64,000 nt of DNA. Origin: Bacteroidales bacterium. GTDB lineage: Bacteria > Bacteroidota > Bacteroidia > Bacteroidales > Tenuifilaceae. The position numbers and the translations under genes are program-made. Positions 38,579 through 48,947 of the stretch are shown piece after piece (the stretch's first letter is position 1; the number at the start of each line of letters is the position of its first letter). Where the stretch lies: the NCBI GenBank assembly GCA_011045955.1, contig DSBV01000126.1, positions 1-64,000 of the forward strand. The letters run 5' to 3'. The notes under the pieces were generated by a model. That model had not been told where the DNA came from and did no database searches. It saw nothing but the letters and a program-made list of their open reading frames with translations.

Positions 38579-39107
38579 TTTTAGAAGAGGTTTTGGCAAA
38601 AGTAGAGAAAAATAGTGTACAGTGTACAGTGTGCAGATAGATTCGAGATTCGAGATGCCAAATTCAAGATTTCAGAACCTGTCCCGCATTAGCGGGAACC
38701 TGTCCCGCATTAGCGGGAACCTGTCCCGCATTAGCGGGATTCAAAATTCCAGATTAAAGAGAATTCTCTTCTATTAACCATCAACAGTCAATCGTCAAGG
38801 CCACTTGTCATCCAAAGCGTAGCGAAGGATCTCATTCATTGAGGATTGAAGAGATGCTTCGGCGGATTCTATCCCGATATATCGGGAGTTCAGCATGACA
38901 TGAGAGGACGGGTCATTCCGTCAACTATCAACTAAACCCGTATCACAGGGTTTCACTGTGTAAAACGTAGTTTCACAATGTAAATGAACTAATCTGAGTT
39001 ATCTGCGTTCCATCCCGTTCCATTTCACGAACAACGATCAACGAGCAACTAATTCATCGGTGTCATCTGTGTTCCATTCCAAGCACCAAACACAACAACC
39101 ATCAACC
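38579..39107. repeat. Intergenic repeat patch 7
   Basis: One of the richest repeat gaps: CAGTGTACAGTGTGCAG, ATTCGAGATTCGAGATGCC tracts, a triple tandem hairpin (38677-38739, listed separately), AACCATCAACAGTCAATCGTC, GAAGAGATGCTTCGGCGG followed by a CCCGATATATCGGG palindrome (38874-38887) and TTCAGCATGACATGA, ATCACAGGGTTTCACTGTG, ATCTGCGTTCCATCCCG and ATCTGTGTTCCATTCC. No gene. Confidence 0.75.
38677..38739 (+). repeat. Three tandem 21-bp hairpin units
   Basis: ACCTGTCCCGCATTAGCGGGA occurs three times head to tail with no divergence. Each unit contains a CCCGC-ATTA-GCGGG stem-loop. The single units elsewhere in the window belong to the same family. Confidence 0.9.
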
Positions 39108-39133
39108 AAAAGGGCGGGTATTGCCCGCCCATT
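39108..39133 (-). terminator. Terminator after the outer-membrane barrel gene
   Basis: GGGCGGG-tattg-CCCGCCC (39112-39130) with an AAAA run on its left, i.e. a T run for the minus-strand transcript ending at 39158. Confidence 0.75.
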
Positions 39134-39157
39134 AGTAACCTAACCACTTACTGTAAA

Positions 39158-40228
39158 CTAATCAAATGGAACCAGAACAAGACCTACCGAGAATGGGTAG
39201 AGCACAGGACCTTTACCCTTTTCGAACAGCTGAACCGGGTAGTAGTTTGCAAAAAGCCTGATACCCATGTATCCCATGCGTGCGGTAAAGCCGTAGCGTA
39301 GGGTGGCAATGTTAAAGTCGTTGCGATTTTTATTCTTATGACGCGAGCCATCGTCGTAAACTACCTTGGTGTGAGAGCCAAGCCTTACCCCACCAATTAC
39401 ACCTGCAGAGATGTAGATTCTGTCCTTACGTTTGTCGCCCATGGGCAGCTGGAACTCAAGGAGCAACGGAAGTGTTAGATGCGACATGGTGATTTTAGTC
39501 TTTTCTACCCTATAGCCAGCCTGAATGTAAGAGCTATCCGCAACGGTTACTCCATTTTCAACCTTAAGGGTTATGGGATTGGAGAAGTGGTAATCGTTAA
39601 ACTCAAGACCCAATCCGGTTACCAGACCTGCCTTATCGGTTCCAAAGCCAATGCTATACTGGGTAAAGTTGATGTTGGTGTTCCATGAGCGTGCCTGCTT
39701 TAAATCCATCCAGGCTATATTGCCGGTTTGAGTCATGGACTGGTTCTTGTCCATAAACCCGTTAATACCCAGCTCAAAACCCGACCAGTGCCCCTTGAAT
39801 TTTTTTACCTCTTTGTACTCAATAATATCATCGGACTTTTTGCCCTTTTCAGGTATTTCAATAATTGTTTTGTCCTTGGAATCAACAATTACCATCTTTT
39901 TCTTACCGAGCCTAACCACAACGGTATCGCCCTTGGCAGCCTTAATAGTATCACCCATGGTGTTAACCCAGGCCATATTATCCGAATCAACAGTAACAGC
40001 ATTAACCGAGGTAATCGTGTCGATACGTTCCTCAATAATTGAATCGCCATCAACAACCTTTAAAACTTTGCGAACAATTACCATGGGTTGGTTATCGCTG
40101 AATGTTTTAGCACTTTGCTGTTTGAGCGTGTCGGGATTTTCGAGGTTTCGAAGTATGTCCTCCTTATTCTGTGCGCCAAGTTGGGTCATAACGGAAAACA
40201 TCAATCCCACAAGTAAAAACTTTTTCAC
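39158..40228 (-). CDS. Outer-membrane beta-barrel protein in a sigma/anti-sigma locus
   Basis: A 356-residue protein with a signal peptide (MKKFLLVGLMFSVMTQLGAQ), a periplasmic segment rich in charged beta stretches (DGDSIIEERIDTITS, KGDTVVVRLGKKKMVIVDSKDKT) and a C-terminal barrel of about eight strands (WSGFELGINGFMD to YPFSVGLVLVPFD). Together with the two genes upstream on the same strand it forms an ECF sigma - anti-sigma - barrel set, so it may be a target or sensor of that system. Function unknown. Confidence 0.8.
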   Translation of the reverse strand: MKKFLLVGLMFSVMTQLGAQNKEDILRNLENPDTLKQQSAKTFSDNQPMVIVRKVLKVVDGDSIIEERIDTITSVNAVTVDSDNMAWVNTMGDTIKAAKGDTVVVRLGKKKMVIVDSKDKTIIEIPEKGKKSDDIIEYKEVKKFKGHWSGFELGINGFMDKNQSMTQTGNIAWMDLKQARSWNTNINFTQYSIGFGTDKAGLVTGLGLEFNDYHFSNPITLKVENGVTVADSSYIQAGYRVEKTKITMSHLTLPLLLEFQLPMGDKRKDRIYISAGVIGGVRLGSHTKVVYDDGSRHKNKNRNDFNIATLRYGFTARMGYMGIRLFANYYPVQLFEKGKGPVLYPFSVGLVLVPFD

Positions 40229-40441
40229 TGTTTTATCAGATTTAGTTTAACATTCGATTGTTTTACCATATGACGCTCGAATGTGAAAAATGTTACTGGG
40301 GTAGTTACCTAAAGTACCATGAACTAACAAATTCAACCAGGCTAATAAAAAATTTGTGGAATGATTCTGAAGACTCGGATTGATTCGGGAAAGAAACAAG
40401 ATGTTTAACTGTTTTTTGTGTTTCTACTGACAAATTCGGGA

Positions 40442-41476
40442 TTACTCCTCTTTTGGTAGAATTGTTGCCGAAACGGCCAACAGCCTCGATTCCACAACAA
40501 TTTTTTTAGCCTGATTGCCATCGGTTTTCTTTACATCAACATTAATACCAACCGATTGGGCAAGTTTTTGTACGCCTTTAAGGGCGATATCGCCAATGGT
40601 AAGTCCCTTTACCTGCGGTTGTATCGATTTAGCTATCGTGGGACCTTGAGCTGTTGGGCTATTGTTTTTATTTATGTTGATATTGGGTTTCGCCTCCATC
40701 AGAACGGTTTTTGGAACCCGAGGTTCAATGGCTACTATCGGTTCAATTTCCTCTTCACTTATCCTATTAGTGATTTTGGGAACCGGATCAACAAGATCAA
40801 CCTCAACTTTAGTGGTGGGGTTGGAATGTTGTAAGATAGGTTTGCGCCTTGGTTCCTGAACCGTGTTATTGTTTGGTTGGGTCGGTTCAAAAGTTTTTGC
40901 CTGTATATTCTCCCGTTCAGGGGTGTTGGTAGGGCTTTGATTTGCTACCAAGTTGCTGCTGTCCATCCTGTTAATAAGCAACGTGTTTATGTAGATTCCA
41001 ATAAGCAGAACAGCCGCAATGCTTGCGGTTGCATAGGCAATGCGCGATATTGTTGGTGTAATACGGGAATGCTTTAGGCTGGCTTTCCTGGGGAAGGTTT
41101 CCGATTGGTTGGCTATTAGTTTGGTTTTTCTGTATAGGATTGAAAGGCTTGCAATTTCGGTGTGATTTTTTTTAAGCTCGTTTAGCCACATGGACTCCTG
41201 GGCCGTTAAGTCATTCTCCAGCTCGGCAATGCAAAAGTAATCGGCCTCGGTAATACTGCTTTCGGCAAAACTGGTAGAACGTTTAAGGGTTTCCTTGGCA
41301 AAGGGTATCGTAACCGGTGTTGGTGTAACTTTAATATCGGCTATGCCATCGAGTTCTTGGGCAACATCGAGATTTTGGCTGAGGAATGCCATGAGTTCAT
41401 GGGTAAGCTCAGGGCTAAGCCTACCATCGATGTAATCGATGATAAAAAGTTCGTAGTTATTTCGGTTAATTGTCAT
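40442..41476 (-). CDS. Putative anti-sigma factor, single-pass membrane protein
   Basis: A 344-residue protein encoded 4 bases downstream of an ECF sigma gene. The N-terminus NYELFIIDYIDGRLSPELTHELMAFLSQN resembles a zinc-less anti-sigma domain, a TM helix lies at about 168-187 (IAYATASIAAVLLIGIYINTLL), and the periplasmic remainder is low-complexity (Pro/Thr/Asn/Gln) with a short conserved-looking end (IGDIALKGVQKLAQSVGINVDVKK). The role is inferred from gene order and topology. Confidence 0.75.
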   Translation of the reverse strand: MTINRNNYELFIIDYIDGRLSPELTHELMAFLSQNLDVAQELDGIADIKVTPTPVTIPFAKETLKRSTSFAESSITEADYFCIAELENDLTAQESMWLNELKKNHTEIASLSILYRKTKLIANQSETFPRKASLKHSRITPTISRIAYATASIAAVLLIGIYINTLLINRMDSSNLVANQSPTNTPERENIQAKTFEPTQPNNNTVQEPRRKPILQHSNPTTKVEVDLVDPVPKITNRISEEEIEPIVAIEPRVPKTVLMEAKPNININKNNSPTAQGPTIAKSIQPQVKGLTIGDIALKGVQKLAQSVGINVDVKKTDGNQAKKIVVESRLLAVSATILPKEE

Positions 41477-41480
41477 AGCC

Positions 41481-41966
41481 CTAAATCAAATTATCGATAC
41501 TTACCAGTTGCTCCTTCAGGAACAACCTTGCCCTGTAAATGTAAACCTTAACCTGCGACTCGTTAAGCCCTGTTATTTCGCCAATCTCCTCGTACGAGTA
41601 CCCTTCGTAGTCACGAAGCAGGAGCACCGATTTCTTAATCTCCGGCAGCTTCTCAACAGCTTTATCAACTATCTCCTTGGCATCGGAATAACCGTTAGAG
41701 GTTGATGTTTCAAAAAATGCTTCACCTGCATACTCAAACTTTCGTTTTTCCTTCCTTATGCTGTCGATGGCAGCATGGTAGGCCGAGGTGAACAGGTACG
41801 ATTTTGCCTTTGCAAAGTCCACCTCACGGTGCTTTACCCATAACCGCTCAAAGCAATCCTGAACGTTGTCCATGGCCAAATCGGTATTCTTTAGCATCTT
41901 CAGCGCAAAGCGGTATATGCTATCGGAGTATAAGTCAACGCATTTGTTAAACTCTTCGGCGGTCAT
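41481..41966 (-). CDS. ECF RNA polymerase sigma factor
   Basis: A 161-residue sigma-70 family factor with region 2 (YSDSIYRFALKMLKNTDLAMDNVQDCFERLW) and region 4 (LRDYEGYSYEEIGEITGLNESQVKVYIYRARLFLKEQL). The ATG at 41966 (MTAEEFNKCVDLYSDS) is taken; the ORF track extends 30 residues upstream from a TTG with no sigma-like sequence. It heads a minus-strand operon with the anti-sigma candidate and is divergent from purD. Confidence 0.92.
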   Translation of the reverse strand: MTAEEFNKCVDLYSDSIYRFALKMLKNTDLAMDNVQDCFERLWVKHREVDFAKAKSYLFTSAYHAAIDSIRKEKRKFEYAGEAFFETSTSNGYSDAKEIVDKAVEKLPEIKKSVLLLRDYEGYSYEEIGEITGLNESQVKVYIYRARLFLKEQLVSIDNLI

Positions 41967-42081
41967 GAACCGTTGTTTGGTTTTCCAACTTTCAAATGTA
42001 CGACGATTAAACTTGACATAAGTTACAGGGGAAAGTAAAAAATTGTTTTGATCCAATCGCTTTCCATTTTAAAACGATAAC

Positions 42082-42089
42082 TACCTTTG
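42082..42089 (+). promoter_or_regulatory. Promoter -7 box of purD
   Basis: TACCTTTG, exact TAnnTTTG, 23 bases before the ATG; -33 not clear (nearest TTTC 17 bases upstream). Confidence 0.55.
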
Positions 42090-42112
42090 CAGTCAAACAC
42101 CTGCTTTGAAAA

Positions 42113-43414
42113 ATGGATACAAAAATAAATGTACTTTTACTTGGATCTGGCGGACGTGAGCATGCCCTGACCTGGAAAATCGCACAAAGCCCTTTTTTAA
42201 GCAAACTTTACATTGCACCGGGCAATCCGGGTACAGCCATTCACGGAATTAATGTGGCAATCAACCCGCTCGACTTTGATGCAGTTAAGCGATTTTGCCT
42301 AGAGAACCAAGTGGAATTGTTGGTGGTTGGCCCTGAGGAGCCACTGGTAAAAGGCATACACGATTCGTTTATTACCGATAGCAGTGTCCAGCATATACCG
42401 GTAATTGGCCCACAAAGAAAGGGAGCCATGCTCGAGGGAAGCAAGGATTTTGCCAAGGAGTTCATGTTCAGGCATGGGATCCCCACCGCTCAGTATAAAA
42501 CCTTTACAGCGGAAAAGTTCAACCAGGCCAAAGATTTTCTGAAAACCCTAAATCCCCCATACGTTCTCAAGGCCGACGGCCTTGCTGCTGGGAAAGGAGT
42601 GGTTATTGTATCGTCATACGACGATGCATGCTTAAACCTCCATGAGTTTTTTGCGGGTAAATTCGGGACAGCAAGCCAGAAGGTTGTAATTGAGGAGTTC
42701 CTGAGCGGTATAGAGCTATCGGTGTTTGTGCTAACCGATGGCCTCTCGTACATAATCCTCCCTGAGGCCAAGGACTACAAGCGTATAGGAGACGGCGATA
42801 CCGGGCCAAATACGGGAGGAATGGGGGCTGTGTCGCCTATACCATTCGCCAATAAGGATTTCATGAAAAAGGTTGAGGAGCGTATTGTAAAGCCTACCAT
42901 AAATGGACTCAGGAACGATGCTATCCCTTACAAAGGCTTTATTTTTATCGGACTAATGAACGTCAATGGCGATCCTTACGTAATTGAGTACAATGTTCGT
43001 ATGGGTGACCCAGAAACCGAGGTGGTAATACCCCGCATTAAATCCGACCTGCTTGCAGCCCTAATGGCCTGCTCACAGAATCGATTATCGGAAGTATCGC
43101 TTGAGGTTGATTCCCGAACAGCAACTACAGTAATTGTTGTTTCAGGAGGCTACCCCGGTTCATACGAAAAGGGCAAGGAAATTGCTATCCCTGAAAGTTT
43201 AGCTGATAATACCATCCTCTTCCATGCCGGAACGAGTTTAAGTAACGGAAAACTTGTTACTGCCGGTGGACGAGTTTTTGCCTGTTCGGCGCTGGGTAAC
43301 AGCATCGACCAAGCCCTTGAAAAATCGTACACCCTTGCTAAATCCATCAAATTCGATAAGCTTTACTACCGAAACGACATTGGTAACGATTTAAAAAAAC
43401 TGCAAAACCAATAG
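42113..43414 (+). CDS. purD: Phosphoribosylamine--glycine ligase
   Basis: A 433-residue ATP-grasp enzyme making GAR in purine synthesis. Motifs: LLLGSGGREHALTWKIAQS, VVGPEEPLVKGI, VLKADGLAAGKGVVIV (ATP-grasp loop), GPNTGGMGAVSP and YNVRMGDPETEVV. Full length. The DUF6427 gene starts 1 base after its stop. PurN, the next enzyme, is at 59475. Confidence 0.97.
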   Translation: MDTKINVLLLGSGGREHALTWKIAQSPFLSKLYIAPGNPGTAIHGINVAINPLDFDAVKRFCLENQVELLVVGPEEPLVKGIHDSFITDSSVQHIPVIGPQRKGAMLEGSKDFAKEFMFRHGIPTAQYKTFTAEKFNQAKDFLKTLNPPYVLKADGLAAGKGVVIVSSYDDACLNLHEFFAGKFGTASQKVVIEEFLSGIELSVFVLTDGLSYIILPEAKDYKRIGDGDTGPNTGGMGAVSPIPFANKDFMKKVEERIVKPTINGLRNDAIPYKGFIFIGLMNVNGDPYVIEYNVRMGDPETEVVIPRIKSDLLAALMACSQNRLSEVSLEVDSRTATTVIVVSGGYPGSYEKGKEIAIPESLADNTILFHAGTSLSNGKLVTAGGRVFACSALGNSIDQALEKSYTLAKSIKFDKLYYRNDIGNDLKKLQNQ

Positions 43415-43415
43415 T

Positions 43416-44417
43416 ATGCTTCTCAAAAGCGCCCAAAAATATCGATTCAGAGCATTAGTTTTCATTTTGCTACTCCTGTTTGCAACTTGGCTAGTTACCC
43501 TTTTGGGCAAATCACCAGGCTACTCATTCCTTTTCGACAGTTTTCCAATGCCGTTTTACCGTGCCCTAGCAAGCTATCTAAACCGTTATCCTTTCTGGCA
43601 AAATATCGTTTCCATTGCACTCTTTTTAATTTCAGCAATATACTTACTGGTGCTAAACAATAAGTACATTGTTTTAAAAAGTCGATCGTTCCAGCCAATA
43701 CTGTTTTTTACACTTAGCTCCGCTGCCTTTTTACCCATACAGCGTTTAAACCCGGCATTGGTATCACTTTTCTTAGTGTTACTTTGTATCGACCATCTTT
43801 TCGCCATCTACCAAAACCGCGATCCGCTCGATAATCTTTTCAGAGCGGGATTGGCAGTGGGAGCTGCAACTTTATTTTATGGCCCCGCTGTGGTTATTGC
43901 AATTTGGGCCTTGATAACTCTTTTGGTACTTCGTCCATTTAGCCTAAGGGAATGGTTTGTGTTGATTTTTGCCTTTACGGTACCCTGGATCATCTACATG
44001 TCGGTGCTTTTTATTATTGACGTTGATATTCATAACCCTTACCATGCTTTTTTAACCAGTATTTTTACTGAGTGGGAACCAGCAATTGACGATAAAATTT
44101 TTTGGATTTTTGGAGGATTTTTAGCCTTTCCTTTTGGTGTTTCCATTTTTAGCGTCTTCCCAAAGTTGGCTTTTCAAAAAATTATTATTCGTAGGTATTA
44201 CACCGTTCTGCTTCACCTGTTCATAATCGGCGTGTTAGCCTTTTTTATCATTCCCGGGGTTTCGTACGAAATATTCTACATTACAGCAGTCCCATCGGCA
44301 TTCATTTTTTCATCGTACTTCAGCGATGCCAAGCCAAATTTCTGGAATGAGCTTTTACTCTGGTTGCCAATTTTTGGAGCAATTGTGATTCAGGTACTAA
44401 TGATGGTGCAATTTTAG
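43416..44417 (+). CDS. DUF6427-like polytopic membrane protein
   Basis: A 333-residue protein with about nine hydrophobic segments (for example FRALVFILLLLFATWLVTLLG, LFLVLLCIDHLFAIYQNRDPLDNLFRAG, FVLIFAFTVPWIIYMSVLFII). The DNLFRAGLAVGAATLFYGPA segment resembles the Bacteroidota family DUF6427. Function unknown. Tightly linked to purD, which is likely a transcriptional convenience. Confidence 0.75.
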   Translation: MLLKSAQKYRFRALVFILLLLFATWLVTLLGKSPGYSFLFDSFPMPFYRALASYLNRYPFWQNIVSIALFLISAIYLLVLNNKYIVLKSRSFQPILFFTLSSAAFLPIQRLNPALVSLFLVLLCIDHLFAIYQNRDPLDNLFRAGLAVGAATLFYGPAVVIAIWALITLLVLRPFSLREWFVLIFAFTVPWIIYMSVLFIIDVDIHNPYHAFLTSIFTEWEPAIDDKIFWIFGGFLAFPFGVSIFSVFPKLAFQKIIIRRYYTVLLHLFIIGVLAFFIIPGVSYEIFYITAVPSAFIFSSYFSDAKPNFWNELLLWLPIFGAIVIQVLMMVQF

Positions 44418-44462
44418 GTAGGTATTTAAATTGAGATTTTTCTTTGCAACAATATAGAGTGA

Positions 44463-44996
44463 ATGAAATATGCCATAGTTGATATTGAAACATCAGGGGG
44501 AAGCTATCAGCGCGACAGGATTACAGAAATTGCCATTTACGTTCATGATGGCAATAGCATAATCGATGAGTTTAAGAGTTTGGTTAACCCTGAAACGCCT
44601 ATTCCATACTACATCACCCGGTTGACAGGCATTACTAACGAGCTGGTTGCCAACGCACCTAGGTTTTTCGAGATTGCCCGCGATGTAGTATTGCTTACTG
44701 AGGGATGCGTATTTGTAGCCCACAATGCACCATTCGATTACCGGTTTATTCAGGCTGAGTTTAAACGCTTGGGCTATGATTATCACCGCGAAGTGCTCTG
44801 TACCGTTAAGCTTAGCCGACGGGTTTTCCCGGGGTACGGCTCATACAGCCTGGGTAACATTTGCAATACTTTAGGAATTGAAATTGATAATCGCCACAGG
44901 GCTGCTGGTGATGCACTGGCTACATCAAAACTCTTTGAGAAAATCCTTTTTGAAACTAACGGAGATTTTACCCCTTTTGTTAAAGCCAAAAGATAA
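44463..44996 (+). CDS. DnaQ-like 3'-5' exonuclease
   Basis: A 177-residue DEDDh exonuclease. Exo I is YAIVDIETSGG (Asp, Glu), Exo II is FVAHNAPFDYRFI (Asp), Exo III is HRAAGDALATSKLF (His, Asp). It corresponds to the epsilon/PolC-type exonuclease fold without a GIY-YIG extension. Proofreading or general DNA/RNA trimming is possible; the replicative role is not shown. Confidence 0.88.
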   Translation: MKYAIVDIETSGGSYQRDRITEIAIYVHDGNSIIDEFKSLVNPETPIPYYITRLTGITNELVANAPRFFEIARDVVLLTEGCVFVAHNAPFDYRFIQAEFKRLGYDYHREVLCTVKLSRRVFPGYGSYSLGNICNTLGIEIDNRHRAAGDALATSKLFEKILFETNGDFTPFVKAKR

Positions 44997-45111
44997 CATT
45001 TTATTACCCTTATTAGCTAAAACACGTTCGGTCAAAATTATCGGTTCAATCAAATTTTTTTTCAATATAATATCCTATCTTTACGTTTAGGAAACTATAC
45101 CTACGAATAAA

Positions 45112-48100
45112 ATGAGTATTCGTAAACTATACTCACATCCCTATTCAGCGATACTTGCTGCATTTCTTACGGCCAGTGTGTTCATTTTCATGTTTATCTA
45201 CCTGGCAGTAAACCAGCGTAAACACATTTATGAATCGTCCAAGGAGGTCTCAAAGGAGGTGCTTCGTCAAACTGCTGGCGAAACCCAGCTCTATTTCACT
45301 GCAACCTATGTAGTTGCTAATTCAATTCAGCAACGGGCATTAATACTGAAGCAAAAAAATGGAACACGCAACGATATTAGGATCCTTTTAAAGGACGTTC
45401 TTACCAGCAACCCTAGTATTTTGGGGGCTTGGGTTCTATGGGAACCCAATGCGTACGACGGGAAAGATTCCCAGTTTAAGCAAAGTAATGAATTCCCTTG
45501 CAATGGACGTTTCGGCATAACATACTTTCGCAATAATGATACATTATACTCTGAGATCGTTCCATGCACCGATTACCAATCGTTCTTTTATACCGATGCA
45601 AAGCAGAAGCGCAGTGCGGTTCTCTCTGAACCTTACCTGTTCAGGTACACCAACTATAGCAATCTGTATTTTGGATGTACCATTTCCGTTCCAATAATGA
45701 GCGATACAACCTTCCTAGGTGTTGTGGGGGTAGACATAAACCTTAACTATCTACAGAATGTAATATCTGCAGTTAAACTTTTCGACACCGGTTTTTTATA
45801 CTTGGTTTCCCCTAAAGGGTTAATTGTTAACTATCCCGACTCTACTAAAATTCGGAAAAATTTTTACCTCGAAGAAAGTAGAGCCGATAGTGCCTATACC
45901 GCTAGGGCCTTTATGGGAAATGAGGTTTCTGCTGAAACCTATTCAAACTACTTAAAAGAAAGAGTATTTCGTTTTTACAATCCAATTAACCTATGCCTGA
46001 GCGATAAACCCTGGATGGTAATTAGCGAAATACCTATCGAAAAAGCATCGTCACGTTCAAGGCAAGTGGTATGGGTGGCAACTTTTGTTATGGCTATTGG
46101 TATACTGCTTATTTTTTACCTCATTCTCAACATCTTTGAGCGCCGTAAATACCAGCAACGCATTGAGGATGCGCTCTGTGAGGCAGAGACACAGAAAGCC
46201 AATGCTGTTGAAAGTTTCAAAAACTACCTTGAAGTCTTCAACTCTACCAGCGAAGCTATTTTTATTCACGACGCCGAAACAGGAGTAATTATCGATGTAA
46301 ACGACCAGATGCTTAAAATGTATGGATTACATAGCAAGGAAGAGGCAATTGGTAAGCATGTCGATGTTTTCTCCTCAGGAATTGAACCATACAATGCAAA
46401 TGGGGCCCAAGAGCGAATAAAACAGGCCATAACCGCTGGAAGTGCTGTTTTTGAATGGCAAAGCAAACGATCCGATGGCTCAATTTTCTGGTCTGAGGTT
46501 TCGCTTAAGTTCACTTTTATTAACAGTAAAAAAACAGTGCTTGCTGTAGTCCGCGATGTTAGCGATCGGAAAATTGCCCAGCAAGCACTGGAGTACCGCG
46601 AGCGTAAGTTCCGTGAACTGGCCGATCTTCTCCCCCTGGTTGTGTGGGAGGTTGATTTGAATGCCTGTTTTACGTACGCAAACGATATGGGTTTTAAACT
46701 TTTTGGATATACCCATGAGGATATCGAAAAGGGTATATCCATTATTGACATGATAGCTCCCGAGGACAGGGTTAGGGTTGCACAAAATATTAAAAAACTT
46801 TTTATTGAAGGGAAAAATACCGACGAGGAGTACCTTGCCCTCCGAAAGGATGGGTCAGTTTTCCCAGTCAACATTTACTCTAGTGTAATTTACGAAAACA
46901 ATATACCTGTTGGATTAAGGGGAATTCTAGTCGATATAACCGAAAATAAAAGGGCTGAACAAGAAATCAAGGAAAGAGAGCAGCTCTACAGAACTGTGGT
47001 TGAGAACCTGAATGAAGCGCTTATGATGGTTGATAACAACGACCAAATACTTTTTGTAAACTCACGTTTTAAGGAGATGTTTGGATATAACCTTGAAGAG
47101 GTAATAGGGAAAGTAGGATATAAGCTATTAATACCCGAAGAAAGGCAAAATGAAATAATTGAAGCCAATCAACAACGGAAAGAGGGATTAAAGAATGTAT
47201 ACGAAATGCAATTCAAGGCCAAAGATGGCCGGTTAGTCGATTGCATGGTTAGCGGTGCACCTGTTTACAATGCACAGGGTGCTGTAACTGGTTCTATTGG
47301 AGCAATAGTGGATATTTCCGAACTCCGAAAAGCCGAAAAAGCTTACCATGAAACCATGATGCTATTCGAAACCCTATCTCACATGTCGCCCGTAGGTATT
47401 TTCCGAACCGACGCTCAGGGTAAAACCACCTATGTTAACCCTAAGTGGTGCGAACTATCGGGCTTAACACCTGAGCAGGCAAAAGGCGATGACTGGATTA
47501 AGGCTGTTCACCCGGAGGATAGGCAAAGGATACTCGATGGCTGGTACCAACGGGTTAGCTTAGAAGAAAGTTCATCAACCGAATACCGATTCCTAAAACC
47601 CGATGGCACGGTGGTTTGGGTTCTGGGTTATGCTTTGCCCGAAAAAACTGCCGATGGAATCAATGGTTATATTGGAACCATTACCAATATCACCCAAATA
47701 AAACAAGCCCAGGAAAAACTTGAACGGAGCGAAAAGCGTTTCCGTGAGTTAACCGATTTGCTTCCGCAATCAATCTGGGAAATTGATCTTACAGGAAAAG
47801 TTACTTTTATCAATAAGTATGGGCTTGAAACCATGGGCTATACAATAGACGATTATAAAAAAGGTGTAATAATCTTTAATTCAATTGTTCCCGAAGAACG
47901 CGAAACGGTGTTGGAAAATTTCAAAAAACGATTAGGTGGCAAACTATCAAAAGGAATTGAGTACACAGTTCAGCGTAAAAATGGTGAACGATTTCCTGCC
48001 CTGGTATACTCATCGCCCATTACTGTTGACGGTAAAGTTGTTGGGTTAAGAGGTATCTCCATTGATATAAGTGAACCAAAGAAAACCCAGCATGAGCTCG

Positions 48101-48945
48101 AAAACTACAGAAACCACCTGGAACATCTTGTAAAAGAACGCACTGAGGAACTCGAAGCGGTAAACGAGGAGTTGACCTCTGCTAACGAGGCACTTTACAA
48201 CCAGCGCGAAAAGTTAATTGAAACCCTACAGGAACTAAAGAACGCTCAGCAAACCCTAATCCAGTCCGAGAAAATGGCATCGCTTGGCTTGCTTGCCGCT
48301 GGGGTTGCACATGAAATTAACAACCCGTTAAACTTCATTCAGGGTGGTATTGTTGCCATTGAGGGTTACATCAACGACAAGTTTAAAACCCATAAAAACG
48401 ATATACAACCATTAATTGATGCTATCAAGGAAGGGGTTAAACGCTCAGCCCAGATTGTCAGAAGCCTTAACCAGTATAGCCGTGCCGATTATACAAAACA
48501 CTCAAATATTGATTTAAATAGGGTGATTGACAACTGCCTGGTACTCCTTTCCAATCAGTACCGCGATAGAATTGAGATTGTAAAGCATTACGATGAAAAC
48601 TCAACCAGCATTTACTGTAACGAGGGTCAAATACATCAGTCGTTCATGAATATTCTCATCAACGCCATTCAAGCTATCGATGGCACAGGGAAAATAACCA
48701 TAACAACAAAATCAACGGACAAAAAAAGTAAGGTGATTATTGAGGATACCGGATGTGGAATTGACCAGGAAAATCTGACAAAGATTTTCGACCCATTCTT
48801 CACCACCAAGGAGCCCGGGCTGGGCACAGGCTTGGGGTTATCCATCACCTACAACATCATAAAGGAACACAAAGGGAACATTAACATACACTCCGAAAAA
48901 GGGAAAGGAACAAAAGTTACAGTAGTTTTACCAAAAACAAGCTAG
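45112..48945 (+). CDS. Multi-PAS sensor histidine kinase with Cache domain
   Basis: A 1277-residue protein. TM1 (about 13-35, [21 protein letters not shown]), extracytoplasmic Cache domain (to ~310; [20 protein letters not shown]), TM2 ([21 protein letters not shown]), five successive PAS/PAC modules at roughly 365, 497, 623, 745 and 875, a coiled coil (~990-1050), HisKA with H-box [20 protein letters not shown], and HATPase_c ([31 protein letters not shown]). PAS 2 and PAS 5 are closely similar ([17 protein letters not shown] and [17 protein letters not shown]), pointing to internal duplication. The response regulator gene follows after 2 bases, an evident two-component pair. Confidence 0.94.
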   Translation: MSIRKLYSHPYSAILAAFLTASVFIFMFIYLAVNQRKHIYESSKEVSKEVLRQTAGETQLYFTATYVVANSIQQRALILKQKNGTRNDIRILLKDVLTSNPSILGAWVLWEPNAYDGKDSQFKQSNEFPCNGRFGITYFRNNDTLYSEIVPCTDYQSFFYTDAKQKRSAVLSEPYLFRYTNYSNLYFGCTISVPIMSDTTFLGVVGVDINLNYLQNVISAVKLFDTGFLYLVSPKGLIVNYPDSTKIRKNFYLEESRADSAYTARAFMGNEVSAETYSNYLKERVFRFYNPINLCLSDKPWMVISEIPIEKASSRSRQVVWVATFVMAIGILLIFYLILNIFERRKYQQRIEDALCEAETQKANAVESFKNYLEVFNSTSEAIFIHDAETGVIIDVNDQMLKMYGLHSKEEAIGKHVDVFSSGIEPYNANGAQERIKQAITAGSAVFEWQSKRSDGSIFWSEVSLKFTFINSKKTVLAVVRDVSDRKIAQQALEYRERKFRELADLLPLVVWEVDLNACFTYANDMGFKLFGYTHEDIEKGISIIDMIAPEDRVRVAQNIKKLFIEGKNTDEEYLALRKDGSVFPVNIYSSVIYENNIPVGLRGILVDITENKRAEQEIKEREQLYRTVVENLNEALMMVDNNDQILFVNSRFKEMFGYNLEEVIGKVGYKLLIPEERQNEIIEANQQRKEGLKNVYEMQFKAKDGRLVDCMVSGAPVYNAQGAVTGSIGAIVDISELRKAEKAYHETMMLFETLSHMSPVGIFRTDAQGKTTYVNPKWCELSGLTPEQAKGDDWIKAVHPEDRQRILDGWYQRVSLEESSSTEYRFLKPDGTVVWVLGYALPEKTADGINGYIGTITNITQIKQAQEKLERSEKRFRELTDLLPQSIWEIDLTGKVTFINKYGLETMGYTIDDYKKGVIIFNSIVPEERETVLENFKKRLGGKLSKGIEYTVQRKNGERFPALVYSSPITVDGKVVGLRGISIDISEPKKTQHELENYRNHLEHLVKERTEELEAVNEELTSANEALYNQREKLIETLQELKNAQQTLIQSEKMASLGLLAAGVAHEINNPLNFIQGGIVAIEGYINDKFKTHKNDIQPLIDAIKEGVKRSAQIVRSLNQYSRADYTKHSNIDLNRVIDNCLVLLSNQYRDRIEIVKHYDENSTSIYCNEGQIHQSFMNILINAIQAIDGTGKITITTKSTDKKSKVIIEDTGCGIDQENLTKIFDPFFTTKEPGLGTGLGLSITYNIIKEHKGNINIHSEKGKGTKVTVVLPKTS

Positions 48946-48947
48946 CC

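Noticed and set aside
38677-38739. CRISPR array
   Set aside because: The three 21-base repeats are directly adjacent with no spacers and no cas genes are present.
46266-46874. 202-residue minus ORF inside the multi-PAS kinase
   Set aside because: Antisense shadow; the plus strand encodes continuous PAS domains.
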